Of a stretch of 64,000 nucleotides of DNA, positions 9,183 to 17,713 are shown piece after piece. The stretch lies in assembly GCA_964570825.1 (NCBI GenBank), contig CAZMZJ010000008.1:34799-98798 (forward strand). The letters are read 5' to 3'. A program made the translations under genes and the position numbers. The notes beneath the pieces are model-generated. The model saw only the letters and a program-made list of their open reading frames with translations. It had not been told where the DNA came from and made no database searches. This stretch comes from UMGS1002 sp964570825. GTDB lineage: Bacteria; Bacillota; Clostridia; Oscillospirales; CAG-272. The first letter of the stretch is position 1. The number at the start of each line of letters is the position of its first letter.

Positions 9183-9961
9183 ATTGAACAGCCTTTCATG
9201 CCTATTGTTGAAATTTGTGATGCGGCAAATCTGTTAAGAGTATCCGGAAAGCCGCGGCTTTTTTTGCCGCAGGCTGCGATGGTGCATGCCGCGAGGACTT
9301 CAAGCGAATCGATATATGTTTCGGGAAGGTGATATGTCTTTTTTATTAGCGAAAGCTCGGTGCATCCGAGAATCAGCCTTTCGCTGCCCATAGCGAGCAG
9401 GCTTTCCGAAACGGCATGGAATGACGTCATATCTGGTTCGTTTCCGCGTTTGACCGCGCCATATATTATGTCTGTAAGCAGAGCTTGTTCCTTCGGAGCG
9501 CATTGTATGCAGCCGACTCCTTCCGTAAGACATACGGTTCGGTATGCCCCCGCCCTCGCCGTGCCTTCTGTGGACATGATTCCGATGCTGCCAGCGCCGA
9601 TATATTTTGCGTATCTTACGGTCAGTTCAATAATATTCAGCAGAGGGACGGGAGATGCGTCTTTTAACGAATTGTAAAAATAGTGAGCCGTGTTGCATGG
9701 CATTGCGATAAGATCTGCGCCTGCGTCAGCCAGACGGCGAGCCTCCTCAACCATGACCGGAAGCGGATTCAAGCATGATGCGCCGGTTATAAAAGCCGTT
9801 CTGTCCGGGGTTGTCGCCCGGCTGCTGAGTATTATATCTATATGATCCTGATCGCAATTTGCGGCGGTATGTGTGGTTATTAGTTCATAGAAATAAACGC
9901 TGGACATGGGGCCGAGGCCACCAAGTATCCCAAGCACAGGGGTCGAATTGCTGGCTTTCAC
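9179..9961 (-). CDS. Aspartate/glutamate racemase family protein
   Basis: A 260-residue member of the cofactor-independent Asp/Glu racemase superfamily. The two catalytic cysteines are visible: Cys89 in MPCNTAH and Cys200 in LILGCTEL. The N-terminal GILGGLGPMSS resembles aspartate racemases rather than MurI glutamate racemases. Product would be D-Asp (or D-Glu). It overlaps murE by four bases and follows a short pre-ATP-grasp-like gene by five bases, so all three form one leftward operon. Aspartate racemase next to a ligase-like protein recalls the D-Asp cross-bridge pathway of enterococci and lactococci; the pairing with murE supports a cell-wall role. Confidence 0.88.
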   Translation of the reverse strand: MKASNSTPVLGILGGLGPMSSVYFYELITTHTAANCDQDHIDIILSSRATTPDRTAFITGASCLNPLPVMVEEARRLADAGADLIAMPCNTAHYFYNSLKDASPVPLLNIIELTVRYAKYIGAGSIGIMSTEGTARAGAYRTVCLTEGVGCIQCAPKEQALLTDIIYGAVKRGNEPDMTSFHAVSESLLAMGSERLILGCTELSLIKKTYHLPETYIDSLEVLAACTIAACGKKSRGFPDTLNRFAASQISTIGMKGCSI

Positions 9962-9966
9962 CTTGA

Positions 9967-10350
9967 TTACCTTCTTTTTTGCTGCAGAGTCGGGAGCGCG
10001 TCCCGTAAAATTTTGAGAGAAATAATAATAAACGACGTTTCAAGAGTATCTTTGAATTCTGTGACAAACTGTTCATATATTGCAGTGCAGGGAATAAGCA
10101 GCGTGGTCTGCCGGATATGAATATCGTCGTTGAAATCGAGCAAAGTATGCAGCAAATAAAATTTGTTTTCCGGATATTTTAGCTTGGCATACTTAAATCT
10201 AATAATTCCGGGTATTGCTGATACACGTTTTTCTGCATAAACAAACGGCTCTATTTCATAATCTTTATTCAGAGCGTGAATAAGCTCGGAAATTCCCGGG
10301 CCGGCGCCGAAAAGAAGGATATACGGCTTTTGCTCAAGGAGGTTTTCCAT
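9967..10350 (-). CDS. Short pre-ATP-grasp-like protein, possible ligase remnant
   Basis: A 127-residue protein. The nucleotide-binding-like opening PYILLFGAGPGISELIHAL followed by alternating strands and helices up to LIPCTAIYEQFVTEF resembles the N-terminal pre-ATP-grasp domain of carboxylate-amine ligases such as D-aspartate ligase. The ATP-grasp catalytic part is missing: the frame stops after LPTLQQKRR, five bases before the racemase start. It is therefore either a truncated ligase or a small stand-alone protein. A start 48 bases further upstream (10398) is disfavoured because a TATAAT lies 2 bases before it, whereas GGAAAGGA precedes 10350. I am confident of the gene, less so of the family. 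Confidence 0.6.
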   Translation of the reverse strand: MENLLEQKPYILLFGAGPGISELIHALNKDYEIEPFVYAEKRVSAIPGIIRFKYAKLKYPENKFYLLHTLLDFNDDIHIRQTTLLIPCTAIYEQFVTEFKDTLETSFIIISLKILRDALPTLQQKRR

Positions 10351-10400
10351 ACAGGTGTCATCCTTTCCCTTTGCACTTTCCTGGTTGATATTTAACATAC

Positions 10401-10429
10401 ATTATACCATACTGAACCGATAAAATAAA
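10401..10429 (-). promoter_or_regulatory. Predicted promoter for the racemase-murE operon
   Basis: Reading leftward, a consensus TATAAT (10401-10406) with a poor -35 (TTTATT at 10424-10429). Its position makes the ATG at 10398 fall at the transcription start and supports 10350 as the translation start. Confidence 0.5.
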
Positions 10430-10540
10430 TAGAATTTTCGCCTCTGAAAGCTTTTTTATATGAATTGACTTGAAATAGACGGAATTATTATATATAATTA
10501 GCAAGAGAGAATTGCGGAGCGAGAGGTTTATATTGTCACT

Positions 10541-11113
10541 ATGAAAAGGGAATCTGTTTACAGGATTTTTTCCAATATCCCGGAACTTAAAACTGAGCGT
10601 CTCGTGCTTCGGAAAATGCTTGTTAAAGATGCCGACGATATGTTTGAGTATGCAAGACGCGCCGATGTTACAAAATATCTTACATGGAGTCCGCATCCAA
10701 GCCGCGCCTATACAAAGGAGTATCTTGAATATATCGCGACAAGATACGCCGCAGGCGAATTTTATGACTGGGCGGTGACTGACGCACGAACCGGCAAAAT
10801 GATAGGAACATGCGGGTTCACGAAATTTGATTTTATGTCAAACAGCGCAGAGGTCGGATATGTGTTAAATCCGGTTTTCTGGGGTCACGGATACGCCTGC
10901 GAAGCGCTTGAAGCGGTGCTTAATTTCGGCTTCTGCAACCTTAAGCTAAACCGGATTGAAGCAAGGTATATGGAAGGCAACATCGCATCAAGAAGAGTTA
11001 TGGAAAAATCAGGGATGAAATATGAGGGAATGTTCCGCCAGTCTCTTTTGATACACGGCGAATACCGTAATGTCTGCGTGTGCTCGATACTTAACTGCGA
11101 GTACATCAGATAG
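10541..11113 (+). CDS. GNAT-family N-acetyltransferase (RimJ/RimL type)
   Basis: A 190-residue acetyltransferase. It opens with ELKTERLVLRKMLVKDADDM, typical of RimJ/RimL-like proteins. The acetyl-CoA region is AEVGYVLNPVFWGHGYACEA around residues 107-126, followed by NRIEARYMEGNIASRRVMEK and EKSGMKYEG. Such enzymes acetylate protein N-termini or small molecules including some antibiotics; the substrate here is unknown. It is transcribed divergently from the racemase operon with 142 bases between -- room for promoters on both sides (TTGACT at 10465 is a candidate -35) -- and its neighbours give no clue to its role. Confidence 0.88.
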   Translation: MKRESVYRIFSNIPELKTERLVLRKMLVKDADDMFEYARRADVTKYLTWSPHPSRAYTKEYLEYIATRYAAGEFYDWAVTDARTGKMIGTCGFTKFDFMSNSAEVGYVLNPVFWGHGYACEALEAVLNFGFCNLKLNRIEARYMEGNIASRRVMEKSGMKYEGMFRQSLLIHGEYRNVCVCSILNCEYIR

Positions 11114-11189
11114 AAAGATAGAATAAAATATGATTTTTCATATATGCAGGAATGTGGCGTCAGAATTGCAATATTATATAAAATATATG

Positions 11190-11217
11190 TTGACAATATC
11201 ACATAAAATGGTATAAT
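11190..11217 (+). promoter_or_regulatory. Sigma-A promoter for the RpiR-type regulator
   Basis: TTGACA at 11190-11195, a 16-base spacer, and TATAAT at 11212-11217, about 40 bases before the start codon. Confidence 0.8.
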
Positions 11218-11256
11218 CAGATATGAAATATCAGCGTTTTACGATGTGAGGGATAA

Positions 11257-12120
11257 ATGATACATGATATTTTAAATTCAATGGAAACAAAAATGACTGA
11301 CTTTTCAAAGGGTCAGCGCGCCATTGCAAGGTATATAATTGAGAATTATGAAAAAGCGGCGTATATGACCGCTGCAAAACTCGGAAGCCTTACAGGGGTG
11401 TCGGAATCGACTGTCGTCAGATTTGCTCTTGAGCTGGGTTATGAGGGATATCCTGAAATGCAGCGCGCCTTGCAGGAACTCACACGAACAAAACTCGACT
11501 CGGTGCAGCGGATGGAAGTCACAAACACTCTGATCGGTAATTCCGACATACTTGACAAGGTGCTTGTTTCTGATATGGATAAGATCCGCCATACTCTTGA
11601 GCAGATTGACAAGAAGGCTTTCTATAACGCAATTGACAAAATCGTTTCGGCAAAAAATATATATATTATAGGCGTAAGATCATCATCATATCTTGCAGGA
11701 TTCATGAATTACAGTTTCAGAATGATTTTCGACAATGTACGCCTAATCCAGACAACCTCGGCAAGCGAGATGTTCGAGCAGATAATACAGATTGGCGAGG
11801 GAGACGTTATGATTGCCGTAAGCTTCCCGCGGTATTCAAAACGGAGCATCAACGCCGTTGCCTTTGCGCGCACGCGGGGAGCTGATGTCGTGGCGATAAC
11901 GGACAGCGCGCAGTCTCCGATAGCAGCACACGCTAACCAGCTGCTCACCGCTTGCTCTGACATGGCATCATTTGTCGACTCTCTTGTGGCGCCGCTGAGT
12001 ATAATAAACGCAATAATAGTCGCGCTTTCAAGGAAGAAAAAAGAAGAGCTTACCGTGCGGTTGCGCGAACTTGAAAAAATTTGGGACGAATACGATGTAT
12101 ACGATAAAAACAACACCTGA
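11257..12120 (+). CDS. RpiR/MurR-family transcriptional regulator
   Basis: A 287-residue regulator with an N-terminal helix-turn-helix (TAAKLGSLTGVSESTVVRFA at about 42-61) and a C-terminal SIS sugar-phosphate-binding domain. SIS hallmarks are IYIIGVRSSSYLAGF near 131-145 and MIAVSFPRYSKRSINAVAFA near 185-204. Family members sense sugar phosphates such as MurNAc-6-P and control sugar catabolism. No sugar catabolic operon lies beside it, so its target is unknown. Its 3' end overlaps the next gene, a BaiN-like flavoprotein, which suggests translational coupling. GTGAGGGA precedes the ATG. Confidence 0.9.
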   Translation: MIHDILNSMETKMTDFSKGQRAIARYIIENYEKAAYMTAAKLGSLTGVSESTVVRFALELGYEGYPEMQRALQELTRTKLDSVQRMEVTNTLIGNSDILDKVLVSDMDKIRHTLEQIDKKAFYNAIDKIVSAKNIYIIGVRSSSYLAGFMNYSFRMIFDNVRLIQTTSASEMFEQIIQIGEGDVMIAVSFPRYSKRSINAVAFARTRGADVVAITDSAQSPIAAHANQLLTACSDMASFVDSLVAPLSIINAIIVALSRKKKEELTVRLRELEKIWDEYDVYDKNNT

Positions 12121-13405
12121 TTCCAAAAAAGCAGCATCGTTTGAGCCCGGTGAAATGCCAGATTCGGAAGAAAAAAAGTCAGTTGCGGTTATCGGAGGCG
12201 GTGCCGCTGGAATGAGAGCTGCCGCTGCGGCGGCAAAATGCGGTGCGAGGGTTACACTTTTTGAAAAAAACAAAATACTCGGGAAGAAGCTGCGGATCAC
12301 GGGCAAAGGAAGATGCAATGTGACGAATGACTGCCAGTTGAACGAGTTCATGGCAAACATTCCGGCTAACTCCCGTTTTTTATGGTCTGCGCTCAGCCGT
12401 TTCTCGCCTGAAAAAACGAAAGAGCTGTTTGAAGGGCTTGGTGTTCCGCTTAAAACCGAACGTGGTAAAAGAGTCTTCCCGGTTTCCGACCTTGCGGGAG
12501 ATATTGCCGGAGCGATGATAAAGGACTGCCGGGCGTCGGGAGTCGACATTGTTCATGAAAAGGTGCTGGCGGTTGATATAGCTGACGGCCGTGTTAACGG
12601 TGTTATCACAGAAACTGGGAAGTACGGTTTTGATTCTGTGATTGTCTGTACGGGAGGTTTGTCTTATCCTGGAACAGGCTCTGACGGCGATGGATATAAA
12701 TTTGCTAAAGCAGCCGGACACCATGTTACTGATCTTGAGCCATCGCTTGTTCCAATCGTATGCGACGGAAACATCTGCGCTGAAATGCAGGGACTGTCGC
12801 TCAAGAATGTATCTTTGGCTATTTTACGCTGCGACAGCGGAAAAATTGTCTTCGAGGATTTCGGAGAGATGCTTTTTACGCACTTTGGATTATCAGGTCC
12901 GATGATACTCAGTGCGTCGGCGCATATACCTGATATAAAACCCGGAGCTTATGAAGCCAGAATCGACCTGAAACCGGCGCTTGACGAGGCAAAGCTCGAC
13001 ACGCGAGTGCTGTCTGATTTTCAGAAATATGCGAACCGCGATTTTCAAAACGCGCTTGACGACCTGCTGCCTCAAAAGATGATTCCTGTGGTTGTAAAGC
13101 TTTCTGGCATTGACCCGTATAAAAAAGTCAACTCAGTAACGCGTGAGGAGCGCAGACAGCTGGTCGGGCTTCTCAAGTGCTTTAAAATAAAGCTGTGTGG
13201 ATTCAGACCTATCGATGAGGCGATAATTACACGCGGCGGAGTGGATGTTAAGGAAATAAATCCCAAGACGATGGAATCCAAGCTGGTTTCGGGCCTTTAT
13301 TTTGCCGGTGAGGTGCTTGATGTTGACGGTTATACCGGCGGCTTCAATCTGCAGATTGCATTTTCGACCGGGACGCTCGCGGGAGAGAGCGCAGCAGGAG
13401 CATAA
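12095..13405 (+). CDS. BaiN/HI0933-type FAD-dependent oxidoreductase
   Basis: A 436-residue flavoprotein. The dinucleotide fold SVAVIGGGAAGMRAAAAAAK, the FEKNKILGKKL segment and the family signature ITGKGRCNVTN all lie in the first 90 residues. A C-terminal motif SGLYFAGEVLDVDGYTGGFN closes the FAD site. The substrate is unknown; the name BaiN comes from a bile-acid-related homologue and does not prove that activity. Three starts are possible: TTG 12071, ATG 12095 and ATG 12155. GGGACG 5 bases before 12095 favours that one, giving a 26-base overlap with the rpiR-type gene. It leads into cmk-plsC-ispH, a neighbourhood common in Clostridia. Confidence 0.88.
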   Translation: MYTIKTTPDSKKAASFEPGEMPDSEEKKSVAVIGGGAAGMRAAAAAAKCGARVTLFEKNKILGKKLRITGKGRCNVTNDCQLNEFMANIPANSRFLWSALSRFSPEKTKELFEGLGVPLKTERGKRVFPVSDLAGDIAGAMIKDCRASGVDIVHEKVLAVDIADGRVNGVITETGKYGFDSVIVCTGGLSYPGTGSDGDGYKFAKAAGHHVTDLEPSLVPIVCDGNICAEMQGLSLKNVSLAILRCDSGKIVFEDFGEMLFTHFGLSGPMILSASAHIPDIKPGAYEARIDLKPALDEAKLDTRVLSDFQKYANRDFQNALDDLLPQKMIPVVVKLSGIDPYKKVNSVTREERRQLVGLLKCFKIKLCGFRPIDEAIITRGGVDVKEINPKTMESKLVSGLYFAGEVLDVDGYTGGFNLQIAFSTGTLAGESAAGA

Positions 13406-13472
13406 TAATATATAAATATAAACGGTATTTCGGCGTTATGAATGTCACAATACAATAATATTTGAGGTATTT

Positions 13473-14144
13473 ATGATAAAAATTGCAATTGACGGACCCA
13501 GCGGAGCGGGAAAAAGCACACTTGCGAAATCGCTTGCAAAAAAACTGGGCATAATATATGTCGACACCGGAGCGCTTTACCGGACGGTCGGATATTATGT
13601 TAAGGAAAAAGGAATTGACCCGAAGGATGCTGAAAAAGTTGAGGCTTTGCTTCCGGAAATAAAAATCGAGCTGAAATACGAGAACGGCGTTCAAAGTGTT
13701 TATCTCAACGGAGAGGATCTCGGAGATAGAATACGCCGCCCGGAAATCTCAATGTACGCGTCGGCGGTGTCAGCAATTCCCGCGGTGCGTGCATTCCTGC
13801 TTGAAACGCAGAAAGATGTAGCAAGAAAAAACAGCGTGATAATGGACGGGCGGGATATCGGGACCGTGATTATGCCGGACGCCGACGTGAAAATATTCCT
13901 TGTCGCATCCGACGAGGACAGAGCACGCAGAAGATTTGAAGAGCTTCGCGAAAAGGGGCAGGATGTCAGCTATGACAAGGTGCTGAAGGAAATGCGCGAG
14001 AGGGATGCGAACGACAGAAAACGCGAAATCGCGCCTGCTGTTCCGGCCGCCGACGCCGTGCTGCTCGACAACTCCGGCTACACAAGCGAAATGTCGCTTG
14101 AAGCCGCGCTTAATATTATAAACAGCAGGCTGGGTATAAAATGA
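13473..14144 (+). CDS. cmk: Cytidylate kinase
   Basis: A 223-residue (d)CMP kinase that converts CMP and dCMP to their diphosphates. The P-loop is IDGPSGAGKSTLAKSLAKKL at residues 5-24, followed by the family signature YVDTGALYRTVGYY, and MDGRDIGTVIMPDADVK near 125-141, where Arg and Asp contact CMP. The lid region DEDRARRRFEEL is intact. Length is normal. It overlaps plsC by four bases (ATGA), showing coupled translation in the cmk-plsC-ispH unit. Confidence 0.96.
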   Translation: MIKIAIDGPSGAGKSTLAKSLAKKLGIIYVDTGALYRTVGYYVKEKGIDPKDAEKVEALLPEIKIELKYENGVQSVYLNGEDLGDRIRRPEISMYASAVSAIPAVRAFLLETQKDVARKNSVIMDGRDIGTVIMPDADVKIFLVASDEDRARRRFEELREKGQDVSYDKVLKEMRERDANDRKREIAPAVPAADAVLLDNSGYTSEMSLEAALNIINSRLGIK

Positions 14145-14791
14145 AAGGAACATATGCGTTTTTTCACAAGCTGCTGGCAGCTTTTTTTCGGTTTATATTC
14201 AGGATAAAGGTTTGCGGCCGCGAATATGAACCCAAAACTGACGGCGGCGCATATCTTATCTGTGCAAACCATATGTCGGGATGGGATGTGATATGGCTTG
14301 CGGCAGCTCTCAAATACAAGCAGATTCATTTCATGGCAAAATCGGAGCTGTTCAAAATTCCGCTTCTTGGGTGGCTTATCCGCTCGCTCGGCGCTTATCC
14401 GGTTAACCGGGGTGCCGCTGATATTTCAAGCATACGGACGACCATGTCGATGCTTGAGAATGGCGAGTGCGTTTGCATATTTCCGCAGGGACACAGATAT
14501 CGGGGAATCAATCCGCTTGACACGGAAGTTAAAAGCGGAGCGGGTATGATAGCATACCGCTCAGGAGTCGATGTACTTCCGGTATATATAAAAGCTAAAA
14601 ATTTCCGTTCCTCGGTATTTGCCGGGAAAACTGTAATAATCGGTAAGCCTATTCCGAATTCAATCATAAATAAGTTGCATGACGAAGGCGCAGAATACGG
14701 CAGGATATCCCGGTTTATCTTTAACGAGATCTGTGCGCTCGGCGGACTGATAAAAAAAGAGTATGGCGGAGAAGCACATGAACATGAATAA
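14141..14791 (+). CDS. plsC: 1-acylglycerol-3-phosphate O-acyltransferase
   Basis: A 216-residue PlsC-type acyltransferase that makes phosphatidic acid at the membrane. The catalytic HX4D box is NHMSGWD near residues 44-50, and the substrate motif FPQGHRYRG near 116-124 replaces the commoner FPEGTRS. A hydrophobic N-terminal helix (FFHKLLAAFFRFIF) anchors it. The altered second motif (H for T) is seen by eye and may tune acyl or acceptor choice. It overlaps cmk upstream and the ispH/rpsA gene downstream. Confidence 0.92.
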   Translation: MKGTYAFFHKLLAAFFRFIFRIKVCGREYEPKTDGGAYLICANHMSGWDVIWLAAALKYKQIHFMAKSELFKIPLLGWLIRSLGAYPVNRGAADISSIRTTMSMLENGECVCIFPQGHRYRGINPLDTEVKSGAGMIAYRSGVDVLPVYIKAKNFRSSVFAGKTVIIGKPIPNSIINKLHDEGAEYGRISRFIFNEICALGGLIKKEYGGEAHEHE

Positions 14792-16829
14792 TATTACAAT
14801 AGCAGTAAGTTCGGGCTTCTGCTTCGGCGTCAGAAGAGCAGCGGACAGTATCGAAAAAAAACTTCGCGAATCTGCCCCGGGCGAGAGGATATGCACGCTT
14901 GGGAAACTGATTCATAACGACGCCTATAATTCATATCTTGCATCACGTGGAGTTAGGATAGTTGGCAATACAGATATTGTTGCGCTCGCGTCATCGGCGA
15001 CGGAAGGCTCGCCGGTGACGCTGTTTGTGCGCGCGCACGGCATAACGAAGGAAACCGGGCAATTGCTTGCCGATGCTGCCGCGGGAAATTCAAATTTCAA
15101 ATATGTAGACTGCACCTGCCCGTATGTGAAAAAAATACACTCGATAGCTTCGGAGAACTCCGGAGAAGGGAAATGTTTTATCCTTATGGGGGACTCCGGG
15201 CATCCGGAAGTAATAGGGATTCTGAGCTTTGCTAAGGGAGAGAAATATGTTTTTTCCTCGGCGGATGAGCTTGAAAAAGCTGCTGAGGAAGGGTTGTTAG
15301 GCGATTTGCACAAAAAAAGCACTGTTATTGCGGCTCAAACCACCTTCGATTTGTCGGAGTGGAAAAAAAGTCAGAAAATATTGAAAAAGCTATATACAAA
15401 TCCTATTATTTTTGATACAATATGTGGTGTTACTGAAAAACGCCAGACAGAAGCAAAAAGTCTTTCGGAACAATGCGGACTCATGATAGTTATAGGAGGA
15501 CGCGATAGCTCGAACACCAAAAAACTATATGACATCTGCAAAAAAAACTGCCCCGCTGCCTATCTGGTGGCAGACGACGCAGAGCTCCGTGCGATTCTGC
15601 CGGAGATAAAATCGTTAGTTTCCCGTAAAAGAACGGGGATTGTCGCGGGTGCATCAACGCCTGCCGGCATAATACAGGAGGTATACAAAACAATGAGCGA
15701 AATTACTGAGATCAAAGCTGAAAACTTTGAGGAAATGCTCGAATCATCACTGAAAACTTTAAATACAGGAGACACCGTTACCGGTATCGTTACATCGGTA
15801 ACTGACGCGGAGCTTCAGCTTGACCTCGGCGCAAAAGTTACCGGCGTCATCACCGCCGACCAGGCAACGGATGACCCCTCTGAAAAGCTGACGGCGATAT
15901 TTAAGGTTGGAGACAAAGTTGACGCATTTGTCATCAAGGTGAGCGACATCGACGGGGTAGCCACGCTTTCGAAAAAGCGCATCGATTCTGATAAAAACTG
16001 GCAGAAAGTCGCTGCCGCAAAGGACACAGAGGAGGTTCTTGAGGGCAAGGTCGTTTCCGTCAACAAGGGCGGCGTTGAAGTAAGCGTTAATTCAAACCGC
16101 GTTTTTGTTCCTGCTTCGCAGACCGGAATTCCGAAGGGCGAGGATATGTCAAAGCTGGTCGGCGAGACCGTACGCATACGTATTATCGAGGTAAAAGAAC
16201 AGGGTAAGCGGGCTATAGGCTCCATAAGAATGGTTATCCGCGATGAAAAACGCGCACGTGAAGCTGCTTTCTGGGACACGCTTGCGGTCGGACAGCAGTT
16301 CACAGGTAAAGTCAAGAGTCTAACCAGCTACGGTGCGTTTGTGGATCTTGGCGGAGTTGACGGCATGGTACATACCACCGAGCTGTCATGGAAGCACATC
16401 AAGTCCCCCGCAGAGGTGGTTTCGGTAGGCGACGAGCTTACAGTGTTCGTCAAGAGCTTTGACCCTGAGAAAAAGCGCATATCTCTCGGCTATAAGACCG
16501 AAGAGACCGAGCCGTGGCGCATATTCACAAGCAAATATGCTGTCGGTGACGTTGTAAACGTCAAGATAGTAAGTATGATGCCATTCGGAGCATTTGCGGA
16601 AATAATCGACGGCGTCGACGGGCTTATTCACATCTCGCAGATATCGACCAAGCGCATTGCAAAACCGCAGGATGTTCTGAACATCGGCGACATGGTTGAT
16701 GCCAAGATAGTCGGGATCGATGATGAAAAGAAGAAAGTCAGCCTTTCAATTCGCGCGCTGCTTGAGGAGGCTCCGGCCGAAACCGCAGAAGAAACCTGCT
16801 CCTGCGAACAGTGCCAACAGCAGCAATAA
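14778..16829 (+). CDS. ispH-rpsA: IspH fused to ribosomal protein S1-type domains
   Basis: A 683-residue two-part protein. The first about 285 residues are HMBPP reductase (last step of the non-mevalonate isoprenoid pathway) with its three iron-sulfur cysteines in GFCFGVRRA, DCTCPYVKK and DTICGVTEKR and the GDSGHPEV motif. The remainder holds four S1 RNA-binding repeats, the last two matching strongly (GKVKSLTSYGAFVDLGGVDG and VSMMPFGAFAEIIDGVDG). A Cys/Gln tail ends it. The fusion is known from Clostridia. The start at 14778 has GGAG 6 bases upstream; ATG at 14763 or 14784 are alternatives. The gene overlaps plsC. Confidence 0.95.
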   Translation: MNMNNITIAVSSGFCFGVRRAADSIEKKLRESAPGERICTLGKLIHNDAYNSYLASRGVRIVGNTDIVALASSATEGSPVTLFVRAHGITKETGQLLADAAAGNSNFKYVDCTCPYVKKIHSIASENSGEGKCFILMGDSGHPEVIGILSFAKGEKYVFSSADELEKAAEEGLLGDLHKKSTVIAAQTTFDLSEWKKSQKILKKLYTNPIIFDTICGVTEKRQTEAKSLSEQCGLMIVIGGRDSSNTKKLYDICKKNCPAAYLVADDAELRAILPEIKSLVSRKRTGIVAGASTPAGIIQEVYKTMSEITEIKAENFEEMLESSLKTLNTGDTVTGIVTSVTDAELQLDLGAKVTGVITADQATDDPSEKLTAIFKVGDKVDAFVIKVSDIDGVATLSKKRIDSDKNWQKVAAAKDTEEVLEGKVVSVNKGGVEVSVNSNRVFVPASQTGIPKGEDMSKLVGETVRIRIIEVKEQGKRAIGSIRMVIRDEKRAREAAFWDTLAVGQQFTGKVKSLTSYGAFVDLGGVDGMVHTTELSWKHIKSPAEVVSVGDELTVFVKSFDPEKKRISLGYKTEETEPWRIFTSKYAVGDVVNVKIVSMMPFGAFAEIIDGVDGLIHISQISTKRIAKPQDVLNIGDMVDAKIVGIDDEKKKVSLSIRALLEEAPAETAEETCSCEQCQQQQ

Positions 16830-16842
16830 AATGTTTTCAAAA

Positions 16843-16879
16843 ACAGGAACGTCCGCATTCGGCGGAAGTTCCTGTTTTT
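16843..16879 (+). terminator. Rho-independent terminator after ispH/rpsA
   Basis: ACAGGAAC (16843-16850) pairs with GTTCCTGT (16868-16875), with an inner TCCGC/GCGGA stem, followed by TTTTTATTTT. It closes the cmk-plsC-ispH/rpsA transcript. Confidence 0.9.
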
Positions 16880-16927
16880 ATTTTAATATATATCGATTTA
16901 CAAATTCCGCTTTTTATCGGGCGGATA

Positions 16928-16956
16928 TTGTAAAAATGTTGCCTGTGATGTATAAT
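16928..16956 (+). promoter_or_regulatory. Predicted promoter for the DUF436 gene
   Basis: TTGTAA, 17 bases, TATAAT at 16951-16956, about 50 bases before the chosen start. Confidence 0.65.
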
Positions 16957-17004
16957 TTACTATTGTAAATATGTATCATGTCATATGGAAGGATGGTCGT
17001 GAAA

Positions 17005-17547
17005 ATGGATTTTGATGTGATAAAGAAGCAGGCATCCGACGCCGTTGCCGAACTGCTTTCATGCGCAGGTCTTAAGCCCGGCGATATTTTTGTCGTCGGC
17101 TGCTCGTCGTCGGAAATAATGGGTGGAAAAATCGGAAAAGAATCATCTCTTGAGGCTGCCGAGGCAGCATTTGCCGGAATATACCCGGTTTTGTGCGAGC
17201 ATGGGATTTATCTTGCCGCCCAATGCTGCGAGCATTTGAACAGGGCTCTGATAATTGAAAGGGAATGCGCCGAGAAGTACGGTTATGAGATTGTATCTGT
17301 TGTCCCGCAGCCGAAAGCGGGAGGATCGTTTGCAACGACTGCGTATGCCAATTTCAAAAATCCCGTGGCTGTTGAGCATATAAAAGCCAATGCCGGAATG
17401 GATATCGGTGATACTATTATTGGAATGCACCTGCGCGATGTGGCGGTTCCGGTAAGACTTAATATTCATCGGATAGGCGAGGCCAATCTTGTCTGCGCGA
17501 GAACAAGGCCGAAATATATCGGCGGCGAGAGGGCAAAGTATAATTAA
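17005..17547 (+). CDS. DUF436/YwlG family protein
   Basis: A 180-residue protein of the TIGR01440/YwlG type. Conserved blocks include GDIFVVGCSSSEIMGGKIGK, AAQCCEHLNRALIIER and the C-terminal DTIIGMHLRDVAVPVR. The function of the family is not established; Bacillus ywlG lies near glyA, but that gene is not here. Possible starts are ATG 16978, GTG 16999 and ATG 17005. GGAAGGA at 16987-16993 serves the latter two, and 16978 would leave a leader of only about 15 bases after the -10 element. Confidence 0.85.
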   Translation: MDFDVIKKQASDAVAELLSCAGLKPGDIFVVGCSSSEIMGGKIGKESSLEAAEAAFAGIYPVLCEHGIYLAAQCCEHLNRALIIERECAEKYGYEIVSVVPQPKAGGSFATTAYANFKNPVAVEHIKANAGMDIGDTIIGMHLRDVAVPVRLNIHRIGEANLVCARTRPKYIGGERAKYN

Positions 17548-17713
17548 ATATTGTTTGGTTATGACAAATACTAATATGCCGGGATGCTCTGAATGTCTTA
17601 ACATAATGAATATTTGCAGGCACAAGTATAAGTATAATGGTTTTTGGAAGATTTATAACTTTTTTTGAGAAGTAAGCCAATGTCTTTAAATTTTAGAAAG
17701 GTAATAAAACAAC

